Part shown: positions 53,757 through 63,066 of the stretch, one piece after another
Layout of the letters: each line of letters starts with the position of its first letter
How positions within the stretch are numbered: the stretch's first letter is position 1
Assembly (NCBI RefSeq): GCF_047470865.1
Contig: NZ_JAZDRH010000001.1
Coordinates: 1-64,000, forward strand
DNA length: 64,000 nt
Direction: 5' to 3'
Origin: JAZDRH01 sp047470865
Lineage (GTDB): Bacteria; Pseudomonadota; Gammaproteobacteria; Pseudomonadales; Pseudomonadaceae
Position numbers and translations under genes: made by a program
The notes under the pieces: model-generated
What the model saw: the letters and a program-made list of their open reading frames with translations, nothing else
Told to the model about the DNA's origin: nothing
The model's database searches: none

Positions 53757-54776
53757 ATGAACAATAAACCTGTTGCAGTACTTGGAGGCGGTAGCTTTGG
53801 TACTGCGATTGCCAACTTATTGGCAGCTAATGGCAGTCTTGTATATCAATGGATGCGCGATGAAGAACAAGTCAAAGCTATTCGTGAAACGGGATTTAAC
53901 CCCCGTTATTTGAAAGGCATTCCATTAGATAAAAATATCCAGCCTACCACTGACATGTTACTTGCCTTGACGGCGAGTGAACTTGTGTTTGTAGCACTTC
54001 CTTCTGTTGCATTACGCACAGCATTAATGCCTTATGCTGAACTACTTAATACTAAACGCTTGATTAGTACAACAAAGGGAATTGAAGCACAAAGTTTTAA
54101 GTTAATGAGTCAAATTTTGCAAGAAATAGCCCCTCAAGCCCAAGTCGGTGTTTTGTCAGGTCCTAATTTGGCTCGGGAAGTTGCTGAGCATGCTTTAACC
54201 GCAACTGTTATTGCCAGTAAACATGCTGATCTGTGCCGCGAAGTGCAACAGGTTTTACATGGCAAAACGTTTAGAGTGTATGCTAGCTCCGATAGTTTTG
54301 GTGTAGAGTTAGGCGGTGCCCTCAAAAATGTATATGCGATTATTGCTGGAATCGCAAGCGCCATGAAAATGGGAGAGAATACGAAAAGTACATTAATAAC
54401 GCGTGCGCTAGCTGAAATGACACGTTTTGCTGTGCGCCTGGGAGCTAACCCTATGACTTTTTTAGGTTTAGCAGGTATTGGTGACTTAATTGCGACCTGT
54501 ACCTCGCCACAAAGTCGAAATTTTCGAGTAGGTTATGCTTTGGGGCAAGGATGTAGTTTAGAAAGTGCGATTGAAGAGCTTGGCGAAGTGGCCGAAGGCG
54601 TTAATACAGTTAAAGTGCTAAAAGCTAAAGCTGATGAGTTAGAAGTCTATATGCCACTGGTACAAGCGCTATATGCCATCGTGTACGAGAACAAAACAAT
54701 AAAAGAAGTCGTAGGCTCTTTAATGGGGGGCGAGCCAAAAACTGATGTTGATTTTATTTCAATAGATAGTTTTTAA
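53757..54776 (+). CDS. gpsA: Glycerol-3-phosphate dehydrogenase [NAD(P)+] GpsA
   Basis: 339-aa enzyme that reduces dihydroxyacetone phosphate to sn-glycerol-3-phosphate for phospholipid synthesis. The nucleotide loop GGGSFG is at 10-15, and LGGALKNVYAI carries the conserved lysine. The start at 53757 yields the normal N-terminus; the frame from 53742 would begin with TTG and adds five residues. It opens a plus-strand operon with the DUF4389 and sixA genes. Confidence 0.96.
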   Translation: MNNKPVAVLGGGSFGTAIANLLAANGSLVYQWMRDEEQVKAIRETGFNPRYLKGIPLDKNIQPTTDMLLALTASELVFVALPSVALRTALMPYAELLNTKRLISTTKGIEAQSFKLMSQILQEIAPQAQVGVLSGPNLAREVAEHALTATVIASKHADLCREVQQVLHGKTFRVYASSDSFGVELGGALKNVYAIIAGIASAMKMGENTKSTLITRALAEMTRFAVRLGANPMTFLGLAGIGDLIATCTSPQSRNFRVGYALGQGCSLESAIEELGEVAEGVNTVKVLKAKADELEVYMPLVQALYAIVYENKTIKEVVGSLMGGEPKTDVDFISIDSF

Positions 54777-54788
54777 GTCGAGGTGTAA

Positions 54789-55109
54789 GTGAATAATTCC
54801 AAGCAAAGCGGTAATGGTGAAATGCTTGTGTTACGCATTTTATGGATGCTGATTTTTTTTGGTATTTGGCATTTGGCTGCACCAATATTAGCGGTTATTG
54901 TTATTTTACAAGTGATTTATCGAATTATTTTAGGCTATCCCAGCAGTAGTTTGATGTCATTTGGTGATAGTTTGAGTCAATACTTATCTGCTATTGGACG
55001 CTTTTCGAGCTTTAGTACGGAAGAAAAACCTTGGCCTGTAGCCGACTGGCCACAATCGCACTTAGAGCAGGATGATGCCCAGGCTTCATCATCGGATAGT
55101 CAACCATGA
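54789..55109 (+). CDS. DUF4389 small membrane protein
   Basis: 106-aa protein with one to two hydrophobic stretches (about 14-52) and a polar acidic C-terminal tail, of the DUF4389 family. The GTG at 54789 is supported by GAGGT just upstream. No function is known. It lies between gpsA and sixA, and its stop overlaps the sixA start (ATGA), so it is translationally coupled to sixA. Confidence 0.85.
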   Translation: MNNSKQSGNGEMLVLRILWMLIFFGIWHLAAPILAVIVILQVIYRIILGYPSSSLMSFGDSLSQYLSAIGRFSSFSTEEKPWPVADWPQSHLEQDDAQASSSDSQP

Positions 55110-55558
55110 AACTATGGTTACTACGGCACGGGCAGGCCTATGCCTATGCAGCGCATGACAGTGAAAGAGCCTTAACTGAGCAAGGGAAGCAAGAGATTGC
55201 GCAAAGTGCGGTGCATTTGTGCGATCAGCCATTAGATATCATTCTTAGTAGCCCTTTTGTACGGGCGGAACAAAGCACAGATCAAGTACTAAAAATCTTA
55301 GCTAGGCCTGTAAAAATTGAGCAGGCTAGTTGGGCTACGCCAGATGATAATCCAAGAGCTGCGTTAAAGTACTTAGATCAATTAAGTGATTATCAAAATA
55401 TTTTATTAGTGACCCATCAATTTTTTGTTGGGCAGCTAGCAGGGCTGCTAACTGGGCAGCCGCCAGTTGCTTTCCGTACGGGCACATTATTAGAGTTAGA
55501 GGGTGACTTTATTGCAGCAGGGTTAATGAGCCTAAAGCACAGTTATCATCCAAATTGA
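55106..55558 (+). CDS. sixA: Phosphohistidine phosphatase SixA
   Basis: 150-aa RHG-type phosphatase. The phosphate-binding motif LLRHGQA at 4-10 (nucleophile H7), R53 in SSPFVRA and the VTHQ motif (~105) match SixA, which removes phosphate from phosphohistidine of Hpt domains in phosphorelay and PTSNtr proteins. Start overlaps the DUF4389 stop. Third gene of the gpsA operon. Confidence 0.9.
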   Translation: MKLWLLRHGQAYAYAAHDSERALTEQGKQEIAQSAVHLCDQPLDIILSSPFVRAEQSTDQVLKILARPVKIEQASWATPDDNPRAALKYLDQLSDYQNILLVTHQFFVGQLAGLLTGQPPVAFRTGTLLELEGDFIAAGLMSLKHSYHPN

Positions 55559-55577
55559 GTATTAAGAGAGTAGCCAT

Positions 55578-56438
55578 TTGAAGATTCAAGATATTCGTAT
55601 TCAACTACCTCATACAGAATTGGCAGCCCAAGTGTATGGCGAAGAGGGCGGAAAACCTGTTTTAGCTCTGCATGGTTGGTTAGATAATGCCATGAGTTTT
55701 GCACGGTTAGCGCCTAAACTTAAAGGCTTGAAAATTGTTGCCTTGGACATGGCTGGACATGGCTACTCAGCTCATCGCAGCTTAGATTCAGGTTATCAGC
55801 TATGGGATTATGCCATGGATGCCTTTCTTGCAGCGAATTACTTAGGTTGGGGGAAGTTTTCATTATTAGGGCATTCTTTAGGTGGTATTGTTTCAGTATT
55901 ATTAGCTGGCGCTATGCCGGACCGTATTAGCCGAGTAGCTTTAATTGATGGGTTAGTACCCTATACGGGTGAAGCACATGAAGCACCAGAAAAGCTTAAG
56001 GAAGCTTTGCAAGCTCAATTAGCATTAGTGCATAAGCAAAAGCCTGTTTATCCAACCTTGGAACATGGTATTAGAGCACGTATGCAAGGCTTGATTAAGG
56101 TGTCTCGTGAAGCCGCTGAGTTGCTAGCTGAGCGCGGCTTGAGTCCTATCAAAGGTGGTTATACATGGAATACTGATCCACGCTTAACACTCCCTTCACC
56201 CTTAAGGTTTACTAAAGCGCATGCAGTGGCTTTCGTTATGGCGGTTAAATGCCCAGTGAGCTTGGTGTTAGCTGAGCAAGGCATTTTGTTAAGTGAGCGA
56301 GCAGCACAACCATTTCTAGATAAGCTGCCATTTGAGCTACACACTTTACCAGGCGGGCATCATTTACATTTAGATGATGAGCAAGGTGCGCAAGCTGTGG
56401 CTGAGTGCTTTAATGATTTTTTAAATCAAACAGAGTAA
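55578..56438 (+). CDS. Alpha/beta hydrolase (probable TTG start)
   Basis: 286-aa alpha/beta hydrolase. The nucleophile elbow is GHSLGG (residues ~96-101), the acid D in the LIDG-type strand and the catalytic H in LPGGHHLHLD (~256-262). HGWLDNA near residue 31 fits the oxyanion region. The only start giving a full domain with an AGAGAG site is TTG 55578; internal ATGs would cut off the first strands. Substrate unknown; probably a serine hydrolase or esterase. It follows sixA by 19 bp. Confidence 0.88.
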   Translation: MKIQDIRIQLPHTELAAQVYGEEGGKPVLALHGWLDNAMSFARLAPKLKGLKIVALDMAGHGYSAHRSLDSGYQLWDYAMDAFLAANYLGWGKFSLLGHSLGGIVSVLLAGAMPDRISRVALIDGLVPYTGEAHEAPEKLKEALQAQLALVHKQKPVYPTLEHGIRARMQGLIKVSREAAELLAERGLSPIKGGYTWNTDPRLTLPSPLRFTKAHAVAFVMAVKCPVSLVLAEQGILLSERAAQPFLDKLPFELHTLPGGHHLHLDDEQGAQAVAECFNDFLNQTE

Positions 56439-56550
56439 TTCAACGTTAATACAGCCATGTTTTGATGTGTCTTTAATTTTTTTTAAAGACGCCTGCTAGT
56501 TTGAGATTAACAGAGCTATCAATCCTATTATCTTATGAGAGTTGGTTTTA

Positions 56551-57363
56551 ATGCGAAACTTAGGTGCTTCTTGTCTTATTGGGTTTTTACTGATATTTAC
56601 CTCAGCAACGCAGGCTGTAACACTTGAGCCAAAACCTTTGGCGCTTCGCCAATCGCAGTTAGTTTTTGAACAAACGAAAACAGTACCAACCTTCACCTAT
56701 CCGTCTAGTGCTGTTCATCGGGTAGCGGGTAAGGCCAGTATGAGAAATAGCGTACATACTGGCGGTATTCAAACTGAAAAAATGTGGCACCTAGCTTCAG
56801 CTTATAATGCGATAGATGTATTTAATGAAGTAAGAACAGCACTTCAAATGCAAGGAATGCATGTTTTGTATTGGTGCACTGGGCGTGAGTGTGGCCCTAG
56901 CAATCTATGGGCAAACCAAATTTTTAATCAAGCGGAGTTATACGGGCCTGATGATCAGCAAGCTTATGCACTATTAACAGCTATCAATAGCGAGGCTAAT
57001 ACTCAAAGCTTGTCTGCTGTCTATACTGTGACTCGTGGTAATGGAAGAGCCTATGTTTATTTGAATCAGGTGCAAATGGATGAAGTGCAAGCTGAGCTAA
57101 ATCCAGAGCCTTCTACCTTACTTAAACAATTAAAAGAAGATGGTGTACTTCACTTTCTTAGTCTTGACAAAGAACCAGATGAGCGCTGGGTAGCATTATT
57201 TGTACAAATGTTAAGACAGAATTCAACACTGCGTGTAGCTTTGCAAGGCGATACAGCTGATTTGTGGCGTGATCAAATGCTAGCGCAAGGTATAGCGAGT
57301 GCTCGAATTGAGCTGGCAGCGTCAGAGGGTGAAAAGGGTTTATCTATTCGTTTAATGCGTTAA
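56551..57363 (+). CDS. DUF4892-type exported protein
   Basis: 270-aa protein with a signal peptide (about 1-23, cleavage after TQA) followed by a DUF4892 domain, seen in Pseudomonas envelope proteins. The motif YWCTGRECGPSNLWAN (near residue 110) with its paired cysteines is the clearest block. The C-terminal third resembles an OmpA-like part (LRVALQGDTADL...IASARIE), which may bind peptidoglycan; this is tentative. Starts at ATG 56551 and stands next to the AI-2E permease gene, 13 bp later. Confidence 0.78.
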   Translation: MRNLGASCLIGFLLIFTSATQAVTLEPKPLALRQSQLVFEQTKTVPTFTYPSSAVHRVAGKASMRNSVHTGGIQTEKMWHLASAYNAIDVFNEVRTALQMQGMHVLYWCTGRECGPSNLWANQIFNQAELYGPDDQQAYALLTAINSEANTQSLSAVYTVTRGNGRAYVYLNQVQMDEVQAELNPEPSTLLKQLKEDGVLHFLSLDKEPDERWVALFVQMLRQNSTLRVALQGDTADLWRDQMLAQGIASARIELAASEGEKGLSIRLMR

Positions 57364-57376
57364 CTGGGCAGAATGA

Positions 57377-58453
57377 ATGTCACGAATCAATAATGATCGT
57401 TTAGTCACACAAATAATCTTAATTATTTTATTAATCGCCTGTATTTGGGTGCTAAAACCTTTTGTGTCTGCTTTATTTTGGGCAGCTGTTTTAGCCTTTG
57501 CTACATGGCCATTAATGCGCGTTACAACACGACTAATGCGAGGCAATGTCACTGCGGCCGCTTTTTTTCTAACAGGCGCTTGGACCTTATTAGTAGCAAT
57601 ACCCTTAATTTATTTAGGTTTTAATATTGCGGATAATATTCGCGATGGTTTAGTTATGGTTCGCGATTTTCAGGTTGAAGGTCTACCAGAGGCGCCTTCA
57701 TGGCTAGGTAAGGTACCTATGTTAGGTGAGCGCTTAGTTGAAGTTTGGAATAATGTTGATCAACAAGGTGCGGCTTGGTTGGCAAGTGTTAAACCCTATT
57801 TAGGTCAACTGGGCAACTGGTTGCTAGGGCGTAGTGCCACTATTGCTCGCGGCCTGTTAGAAATGGCATTAAGCCTATTTTTAGTATTCTTCTTTTATCG
57901 TGATGGACCTAAGTTGGCCGTGTTAGTCCGTAATTTATTACAGCGCTTGATTAGCGAAAAAGCAGATCACTACATGAACTTAATCGCTGGTACTGTGCAA
58001 CGTGTTGTTAATGGGGTGATAGGTACAGCTATTGCTCAGGCATTGATTGCTTGGGTTGGCTTTAAGATTGTGGGCGCACCAGGCGATTTAATACTGGCAT
58101 TTATGGTATTTGTATTAAGCCTTATACCTATGGGGCCGCCATTAGTCTGGGGGCCTGTTGCAGTATGGTTATTTGTTACTGGGGAAGTCGGTTATGGTGT
58201 ATTTATGGCTCTTTGGGGGTTATTAGTTGTCAGCAGTGTTGATAACTTCTTAAAGCCTTATTTGATTAGCCGAGGCGGTAACTTGCCAATTGTTGTGGTG
58301 CTAATGGGCGTTTTCGGCGGCATTATTGCCTTTGGCTTTATGGGGCTATTCTTAGGGCCAACCTTGTTGGCAGTGGTTTATAACCTATTAAGTGATTGGA
58401 GCGCTCAAACCCATAAAGCCACTCAAGCAGAACACTCATTAGAGGATGTTTAA
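57377..58453 (+). CDS. AI-2E-family transporter (PerM/YdiK type)
   Basis: 358-aa inner-membrane permease of the AI-2E/PerM family with seven or eight hydrophobic segments. Typical blocks are LKPFVSALFWAAVLAF (near residues 25-40), a central helical domain, and the C-terminal DNFLKPYLIS and MGLFLGPTLLAV motifs. Family members export autoinducer-2 or ions or metabolites, so the substrate is open. The lipoprotein gene follows directly after the stop. Confidence 0.88.
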   Translation: MSRINNDRLVTQIILIILLIACIWVLKPFVSALFWAAVLAFATWPLMRVTTRLMRGNVTAAAFFLTGAWTLLVAIPLIYLGFNIADNIRDGLVMVRDFQVEGLPEAPSWLGKVPMLGERLVEVWNNVDQQGAAWLASVKPYLGQLGNWLLGRSATIARGLLEMALSLFLVFFFYRDGPKLAVLVRNLLQRLISEKADHYMNLIAGTVQRVVNGVIGTAIAQALIAWVGFKIVGAPGDLILAFMVFVLSLIPMGPPLVWGPVAVWLFVTGEVGYGVFMALWGLLVVSSVDNFLKPYLISRGGNLPIVVVLMGVFGGIIAFGFMGLFLGPTLLAVVYNLLSDWSAQTHKATQAEHSLEDV

Positions 58454-58732
58454 ATGCAGCGTTTACTTATTGTGCTAATCATTAGTATGGGTTTGTTGGG
58501 CTGCCAAGGTAAAAGTTATAAAAGAGAAGCCTGTGGTATCCAAACAGATGCAGCTTGGAAAGAATTGTCTATTGCTAAAGCAGAAGGTTTTGCGGGCACT
58601 GTAAGCTATTCAAAAGCCTTGTCGTTGCTAACTGCAGCTAAAACGCAACAGCAGTTTGAAGCCTTTGAAGGCTGTACTCGTAAGGCCAAAAAAGCACGAT
58701 TTTATATCCAAGAATCACGTGCTGGACGTTAA
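58454..58732 (+). CDS. Small lipoprotein
   Basis: 92-aa predicted lipoprotein (lipobox LLGC, C17). The mature part is basic and contains an ATG immediately at the permease stop, so it is translationally coupled to it. It resembles short Pseudomonas lipoproteins with an EFEGC-like motif (AFEGCTRKAKKAR), family not named. It may help the MoxR/DUF58 unit that follows after 16 bp, but this is unproven. Confidence 0.75.
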   Translation: MQRLLIVLIISMGLLGCQGKSYKREACGIQTDAAWKELSIAKAEGFAGTVSYSKALSLLTAAKTQQQFEAFEGCTRKAKKARFYIQESRAGR

Positions 58733-58748
58733 TTCATAGGAGCAGGGT

Positions 58749-59666
58749 GTGCGCCAACAATTGCTAGCTTGTGTAAAAACAATTAATCAGGTTATTTTGG
58801 GTAAAGAGCATCAGGTGAATTTGGCTGTTTGTTGTTTGTTAGCCAAAGGGCATCTTCTGTTAGAAGATTTGCCTGGTATGGGGAAAACAACGCTAAGCCA
58901 TGTGCTAGCACAGGTCTTAGGCTTGTCTTATCAGCGTATTCAATTTACCTCTGATTTATTGCCAGGCGATGTATTAGGTACCTCTGTTTTTGACCGCTCA
59001 AATAATGCCTTTGTATTTCACCCCGGCCCTATATTTGCTCAAGTCGTATTGGCTGATGAAGTTAACCGAGCCACACCTAAAAGTCAGAGTGCTTTGCTTG
59101 AGGCCATGGAGGAGCGACAGGTTTCCATAGAGGGTAAAACGCATCTATTACCTGATCCGTTTTTTGTGATTGCAACACAAAACCCTTCAACACAAAGTGG
59201 TACTTTCCCTCTTCCTGAGTCTCAACTTGACCGTTTTTTAATGCGTATTTCATTAGGTTATCCTCCAGAAAAAGCAGAAAAAAAATTGCTACTAGCAGGA
59301 GGCGCCAGACGCACACTCAATCAAGCCGCTATCTTAACGATTGAAGGATTAAAAAAAGCTCAGCAAGAGGTGGTGCAGATAGAGGCGAGTGAAGTCTTGA
59401 TTGACTATATTTTACGACTAGTCACTGCAACACGCTCGCAATCTCAGTTTGTGGAAGGCTTATCGCCTCGTGCAAGTTTGGGTTTATTAGCCGCCGCTAA
59501 AGCTTGGGCATACATGGCAGGTCGTTCCTATGTCATTCCTGAAGATGTACAGGCTGTACTTCCAGCGGTTGTTAGTCATCGCTTAAATGAGCCTGTAAGC
59601 ACTAACTTGCAAGCAGGTGGCAAGCAAGTGCAGTGGCTATTAAATAATACGCCAACGGTTGCCTAA
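58749..59666 (+). CDS. MoxR-family AAA+ ATPase
   Basis: 305-aa MoxR ATPase of the type found with DUF58 and transglutaminase genes. Walker A lies at ~39-48 (DLPGMGKTT), Walker B at ~99-104 (VVLADE), sensor-1 at ATQNPS (~140), with the arginine finger in ESQLDRFLMR. GTG at 58749 follows AGGAG. It differs clearly from the YehL-type MoxR in region 1. It forms a TAATG overlap with the DUF58 gene, so MoxR and DUF58 are co-translated. Function: remodelling of an unknown client, possibly envelope-associated. Confidence 0.92.
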   Translation: MRQQLLACVKTINQVILGKEHQVNLAVCCLLAKGHLLLEDLPGMGKTTLSHVLAQVLGLSYQRIQFTSDLLPGDVLGTSVFDRSNNAFVFHPGPIFAQVVLADEVNRATPKSQSALLEAMEERQVSIEGKTHLLPDPFFVIATQNPSTQSGTFPLPESQLDRFLMRISLGYPPEKAEKKLLLAGGARRTLNQAAILTIEGLKKAQQEVVQIEASEVLIDYILRLVTATRSQSQFVEGLSPRASLGLLAAAKAWAYMAGRSYVIPEDVQAVLPAVVSHRLNEPVSTNLQAGGKQVQWLLNNTPTVA

Positions 59667-60607
59667 TGCGCACATGGTTTAAGCGCTGGCTAGCTAAGCG
59701 GTTGCCACCAAGTTCCTGTGTGCAGCTCAATCGTAAAACAATTTTTATATTGCCTACGATAACAGGCTATGCCATGGGAACTGTCTTAATTTTGATGTTG
59801 TTATTGTCAATCAACTATCAAAATAGCCTTGCTTATGCGTTGACCTTTTTATTGTTTTCCATTTGTTTATTAACGGCCTTGCATACATGGAGAAATCTTG
59901 ATCAGCTGAAACTACAGGCAGTTTCTGTAACAGATAGTTTTGTAGGTGAGCAGGCTTCGTTCTCTATTCAGTTAATCAGTGATAAACGTGCTTACTACGC
60001 GATTAATCTTTCTTGGTATGAAGGTGAAGAAAATTTACAGCGTTTTGACGCTAATGCGCAATCCCCCACCTTAGTGCACCTACCATTATTGCAATCTCGC
60101 CGAGGTGTAATGAAAGCGGGGCGTATTAAAATAAAAACAGTATTTCCGTTGGGTATTTGGCAAGCGTGGAGTTTGGTTGATCTTGACCAGTATGCATTAG
60201 TTTACCCTAAGCCAATTGAGGCGGATATTAAAGCGCTGCTGTCAGAGGGTAGTAAAGATTTGCAAGTCAGTGTAAATCAACGCTCTGGTGCTGATGATTA
60301 TGATGGTTTGCGTGACTGGCAGAAAGGCGAGTCTATGCAGCGGGTGAACTGGAAGGTATGGTCAAAAACGGATCGTTTCGTGGTGAATAATTTTACTATG
60401 CAACAAGGTTCAGAACAGGTGCTTAACTATGCTGATATCCTAGGTGATACAGAATATCGACTTAGTGTTTTGTGCTTTCATGTGCTACGCCTAAGCCAAG
60501 CTGGGCAGACTTTTGAGTTGCAGCTACCACAGCAGACTATAGGTCCGGATCAAGGGCTTTTGCATCAAACTGAGTGCCTGCAAGCACTCGCCAAATTTGG
60601 GCAATGA
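59666..60607 (+). CDS. DUF58 protein
   Basis: 313-aa protein with two N-terminal membrane helices (about 28-72) and a DUF58 domain, recognised by the DDYDGLRDWQKGESMQRVNWK block (~210-230). DUF58 proteins are VWA-like partners of MoxR ATPases in the same operon. Start overlaps the MoxR stop by one base. The transglutaminase gene follows at 2 bp. Role unknown; possibly in envelope homeostasis. Confidence 0.92.
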   Translation: MRTWFKRWLAKRLPPSSCVQLNRKTIFILPTITGYAMGTVLILMLLLSINYQNSLAYALTFLLFSICLLTALHTWRNLDQLKLQAVSVTDSFVGEQASFSIQLISDKRAYYAINLSWYEGEENLQRFDANAQSPTLVHLPLLQSRRGVMKAGRIKIKTVFPLGIWQAWSLVDLDQYALVYPKPIEADIKALLSEGSKDLQVSVNQRSGADDYDGLRDWQKGESMQRVNWKVWSKTDRFVVNNFTMQQGSEQVLNYADILGDTEYRLSVLCFHVLRLSQAGQTFELQLPQQTIGPDQGLLHQTECLQALAKFGQ

Positions 60608-60608
60608 T

Positions 60609-62597
60609 ATGAATAGCTTTTCAGCTCAACCCTTACCACGCACTAGTATTACTTGGCTTCTGGTAGCACAAGCCTTAGTTATTGTACCACTAACATTCTA
60701 TTTGCCTTTTTGGGCGACATTATTATGGCTATTTTGTGCAGGATGGCGCATTCAGATTTATCGCAGCAAACTTAAATACCCTAAAAGCCTAATGAAAATC
60801 AGCTTAATGCTAGCCTGTGCTGCAGCTATTTTTTTTAGTCGCGGCACGCTGATTGGTGTAGATGCGGGGGTGGCTTTACTCATTAGCGCTTTTACTTTGA
60901 AACTGATAGAGGTACGTACCAATAGAGATGCCTTGGTTGTGATTTTTTTAGGCTTTTTTTGTTTACTGACTCACTATCTGTTTGATGCAGGAATATTACC
61001 CGCTCTATTTAGCTTGATTTCATTTTCAGCTTTGCTAGCTACCTTAATAGGCTTACAGCAAACCCCTAATAGTATTAAACCAATGGCAACTTGGCGTATG
61101 GCTTGGACACTTATTTTGCAAGCAGTGCCATTAATGCTAGTGCTATTTTTATTTTTTCCCAGACTATCACCGCTATGGGCATTGCCAGCACCTAGCGATC
61201 AAGCAAGAACGGGCTTATCTGAAAGCATGACACCAGGTGATGTGGCTAAATTAAGTCAGTCAGCTGACCTTGTGTTTCGAGTGAGCTTTACAGGAAAGGC
61301 ACCAGAGCATAAAGACTTATACTGGCGCGCGCTTACCTTTAGTCATTTTGATGGGCAAACGTGGTCTGCTGGGAATACTTATGCGGGTATGGCGGGGCGC
61401 GAATTGAAATGGCAAAGGCGTGGTCAAGCGCTTGATTATCAAGTGATTATGGAGCCAAACAATAAGCATTGGCTTTATGCCCTAGATACAGCAACTAGTA
61501 GCGCGCCAGGTATTACGCAGCAATCTGACTTTAGTTTACAACGTCTAAGTCCTGTAACTAGCTTATACGGTTATAAAGTACAGTCTTGGCCAGCCGCTTT
61601 ACGTCAGGGAAACTTATCGGAGCGGCAACAACAGCGCTACTTGCAGTTACCTGCAACAGGAAATATAGAGTCTAGAGAGTTTGCGCGTAACTTATTAGAA
61701 AACGCAGGTTCTACGGATGCATTTGCTGAAAAAATGCTCGCATATTTTAACCAGCAGCCTTATTACTATACGCTGACTCCACCGACCTTAGGCGAGAACA
61801 GTGTAGATGAGTTTATGTTTAGTTCACGCCAAGGCTTTTGTGCGCATTATGCAGGGGCTGCTGTTTTTATGTTTCGTGCAGCTGGTATTCCTGCACGAAT
61901 GGTTGTTGGCTATCAAGGCGGTGAATTTAACCAAGAAAAAAACTTTGTGCAAGTAAGGCAATTGGATGCGCATGCATGGGTTGAATATTGGCAAGCCGAT
62001 GTAGGTTGGACAACTATTGATCCTACTTTCGCAGTAGCGCCAGAGCGCATAGAGTTAGGCTTAGAAGCGGCTTTGTCTGGGCAGGAAGGCTACTTAGCAG
62101 AATCGCCATTTTCTCCATTGAATTACAGCAAATATGCTTGGGTCAACAAACTGCGAGGTTTCTGGGATAATCTTAATTATCAATGGCAGATAAAAGTACT
62201 TAACTTTCAAAGTGATGAGCAAGAAAGTTGGTTTTCAGCGCTTTTTGGTAACTGGAGTTGGCAAAGTATTGCCTTGTTCTTAGTGAGCAGTATAAGCATC
62301 ATTATATTAGTGGTTATGTTGTTGATGTTTAAACCTTGGGTGCATAAGTATACGCCATTACAGCGCTTGCAAAATAATCTTGATAAGTTCCTATTAAAGA
62401 AAAATCTGCCACGGCATGAAACAGAAGGCTTACATAGCTATTTCGAACGTATTGAGCCACAGCTTACAGTTGAACAAAAAGTAATATTGCTAGAGTTTAT
62501 TCGTAACTGGGACGCTTGCTTATACCGTAAATCCTTAGTAAATATAAAAGTATTACGTGTAAGCTTAGCAAAACTTAGGAGAAGTTGGCATAAATAG
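60609..62597 (+). CDS. DUF3488/transglutaminase-domain membrane protein
   Basis: 662-aa protein. The first ~185 residues carry several membrane helices (DUF3488). A periplasmic transglutaminase-like domain has the intact triad C411 (GFCAHYAG), H455 (DAHAWVEY) and D471 (TTIDPTF). One more membrane helix lies at ~555-575. Likely a cysteine protease-like or amide-forming enzyme acting outside the membrane, working with the MoxR/DUF58 pair. The start is ATG 60609, as the frame from 60597 would overlap DUF58. The operon ends here. Confidence 0.9.
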   Translation: MNSFSAQPLPRTSITWLLVAQALVIVPLTFYLPFWATLLWLFCAGWRIQIYRSKLKYPKSLMKISLMLACAAAIFFSRGTLIGVDAGVALLISAFTLKLIEVRTNRDALVVIFLGFFCLLTHYLFDAGILPALFSLISFSALLATLIGLQQTPNSIKPMATWRMAWTLILQAVPLMLVLFLFFPRLSPLWALPAPSDQARTGLSESMTPGDVAKLSQSADLVFRVSFTGKAPEHKDLYWRALTFSHFDGQTWSAGNTYAGMAGRELKWQRRGQALDYQVIMEPNNKHWLYALDTATSSAPGITQQSDFSLQRLSPVTSLYGYKVQSWPAALRQGNLSERQQQRYLQLPATGNIESREFARNLLENAGSTDAFAEKMLAYFNQQPYYYTLTPPTLGENSVDEFMFSSRQGFCAHYAGAAVFMFRAAGIPARMVVGYQGGEFNQEKNFVQVRQLDAHAWVEYWQADVGWTTIDPTFAVAPERIELGLEAALSGQEGYLAESPFSPLNYSKYAWVNKLRGFWDNLNYQWQIKVLNFQSDEQESWFSALFGNWSWQSIALFLVSSISIIILVVMLLMFKPWVHKYTPLQRLQNNLDKFLLKKNLPRHETEGLHSYFERIEPQLTVEQKVILLEFIRNWDACLYRKSLVNIKVLRVSLAKLRRSWHK

Positions 62598-62657
62598 ACG
62601 GAACCTTTAGCAGATAATTAAGGTCTATTGAAATTATCTATATAAGGTATTTTGCCA

Positions 62658-63050
62658 ATGTCATCTTTTTTTAAGCTAAGTCTATTTATTTTCTCTATCC
62701 TGCTAATAGGCTGTAATGCATTACCGCAAAATACTACGGTGCCTAACAACCCATTAACTACACAAAATAGCGTTTTTTTAAAGGCTAAGGGAGATTCTCC
62801 CTTATGGACAGCAGATATTGAAAATAATCAGTTATTTTTTTCGAACACTAAGTATGCACGTTCTTTGACGGAGCTTACATCACGTGCAAACTATGCCTCT
62901 GGAGTGAGTTACAGCGGAAACTGGCAGGGCTATGCCTTGGTACTTAATGTGACTAAACAAGATTGTGAAGATAAAAGTGGACGCAATTATCAATATACTG
63001 CCCAAGCCATGTTAGATGATCAAGTATATTCAGGCTGTGCCAGTCTCTAA
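62658..63050 (+). CDS. Small lipoprotein (COG3650-like)
   Basis: 130-aa predicted lipoprotein (lipobox LIGC, C19). The mature part has GDSPLWTADI, a central strand pair, and CEDKSGRNYQYTAQ with a second cysteine near the C-terminus, like the COG3650 group of small envelope proteins. Function unknown. The ATG at 62658 is used; a TTG at 62652 is also possible. It ends 16 bp before the converging cysH gene. Confidence 0.72.
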   Translation: MSSFFKLSLFIFSILLIGCNALPQNTTVPNNPLTTQNSVFLKAKGDSPLWTADIENNQLFFSNTKYARSLTELTSRANYASGVSYSGNWQGYALVLNVTKQDCEDKSGRNYQYTAQAMLDDQVYSGCASL

Positions 63051-63066
63051 AGCTGTTGAGAAAAAG

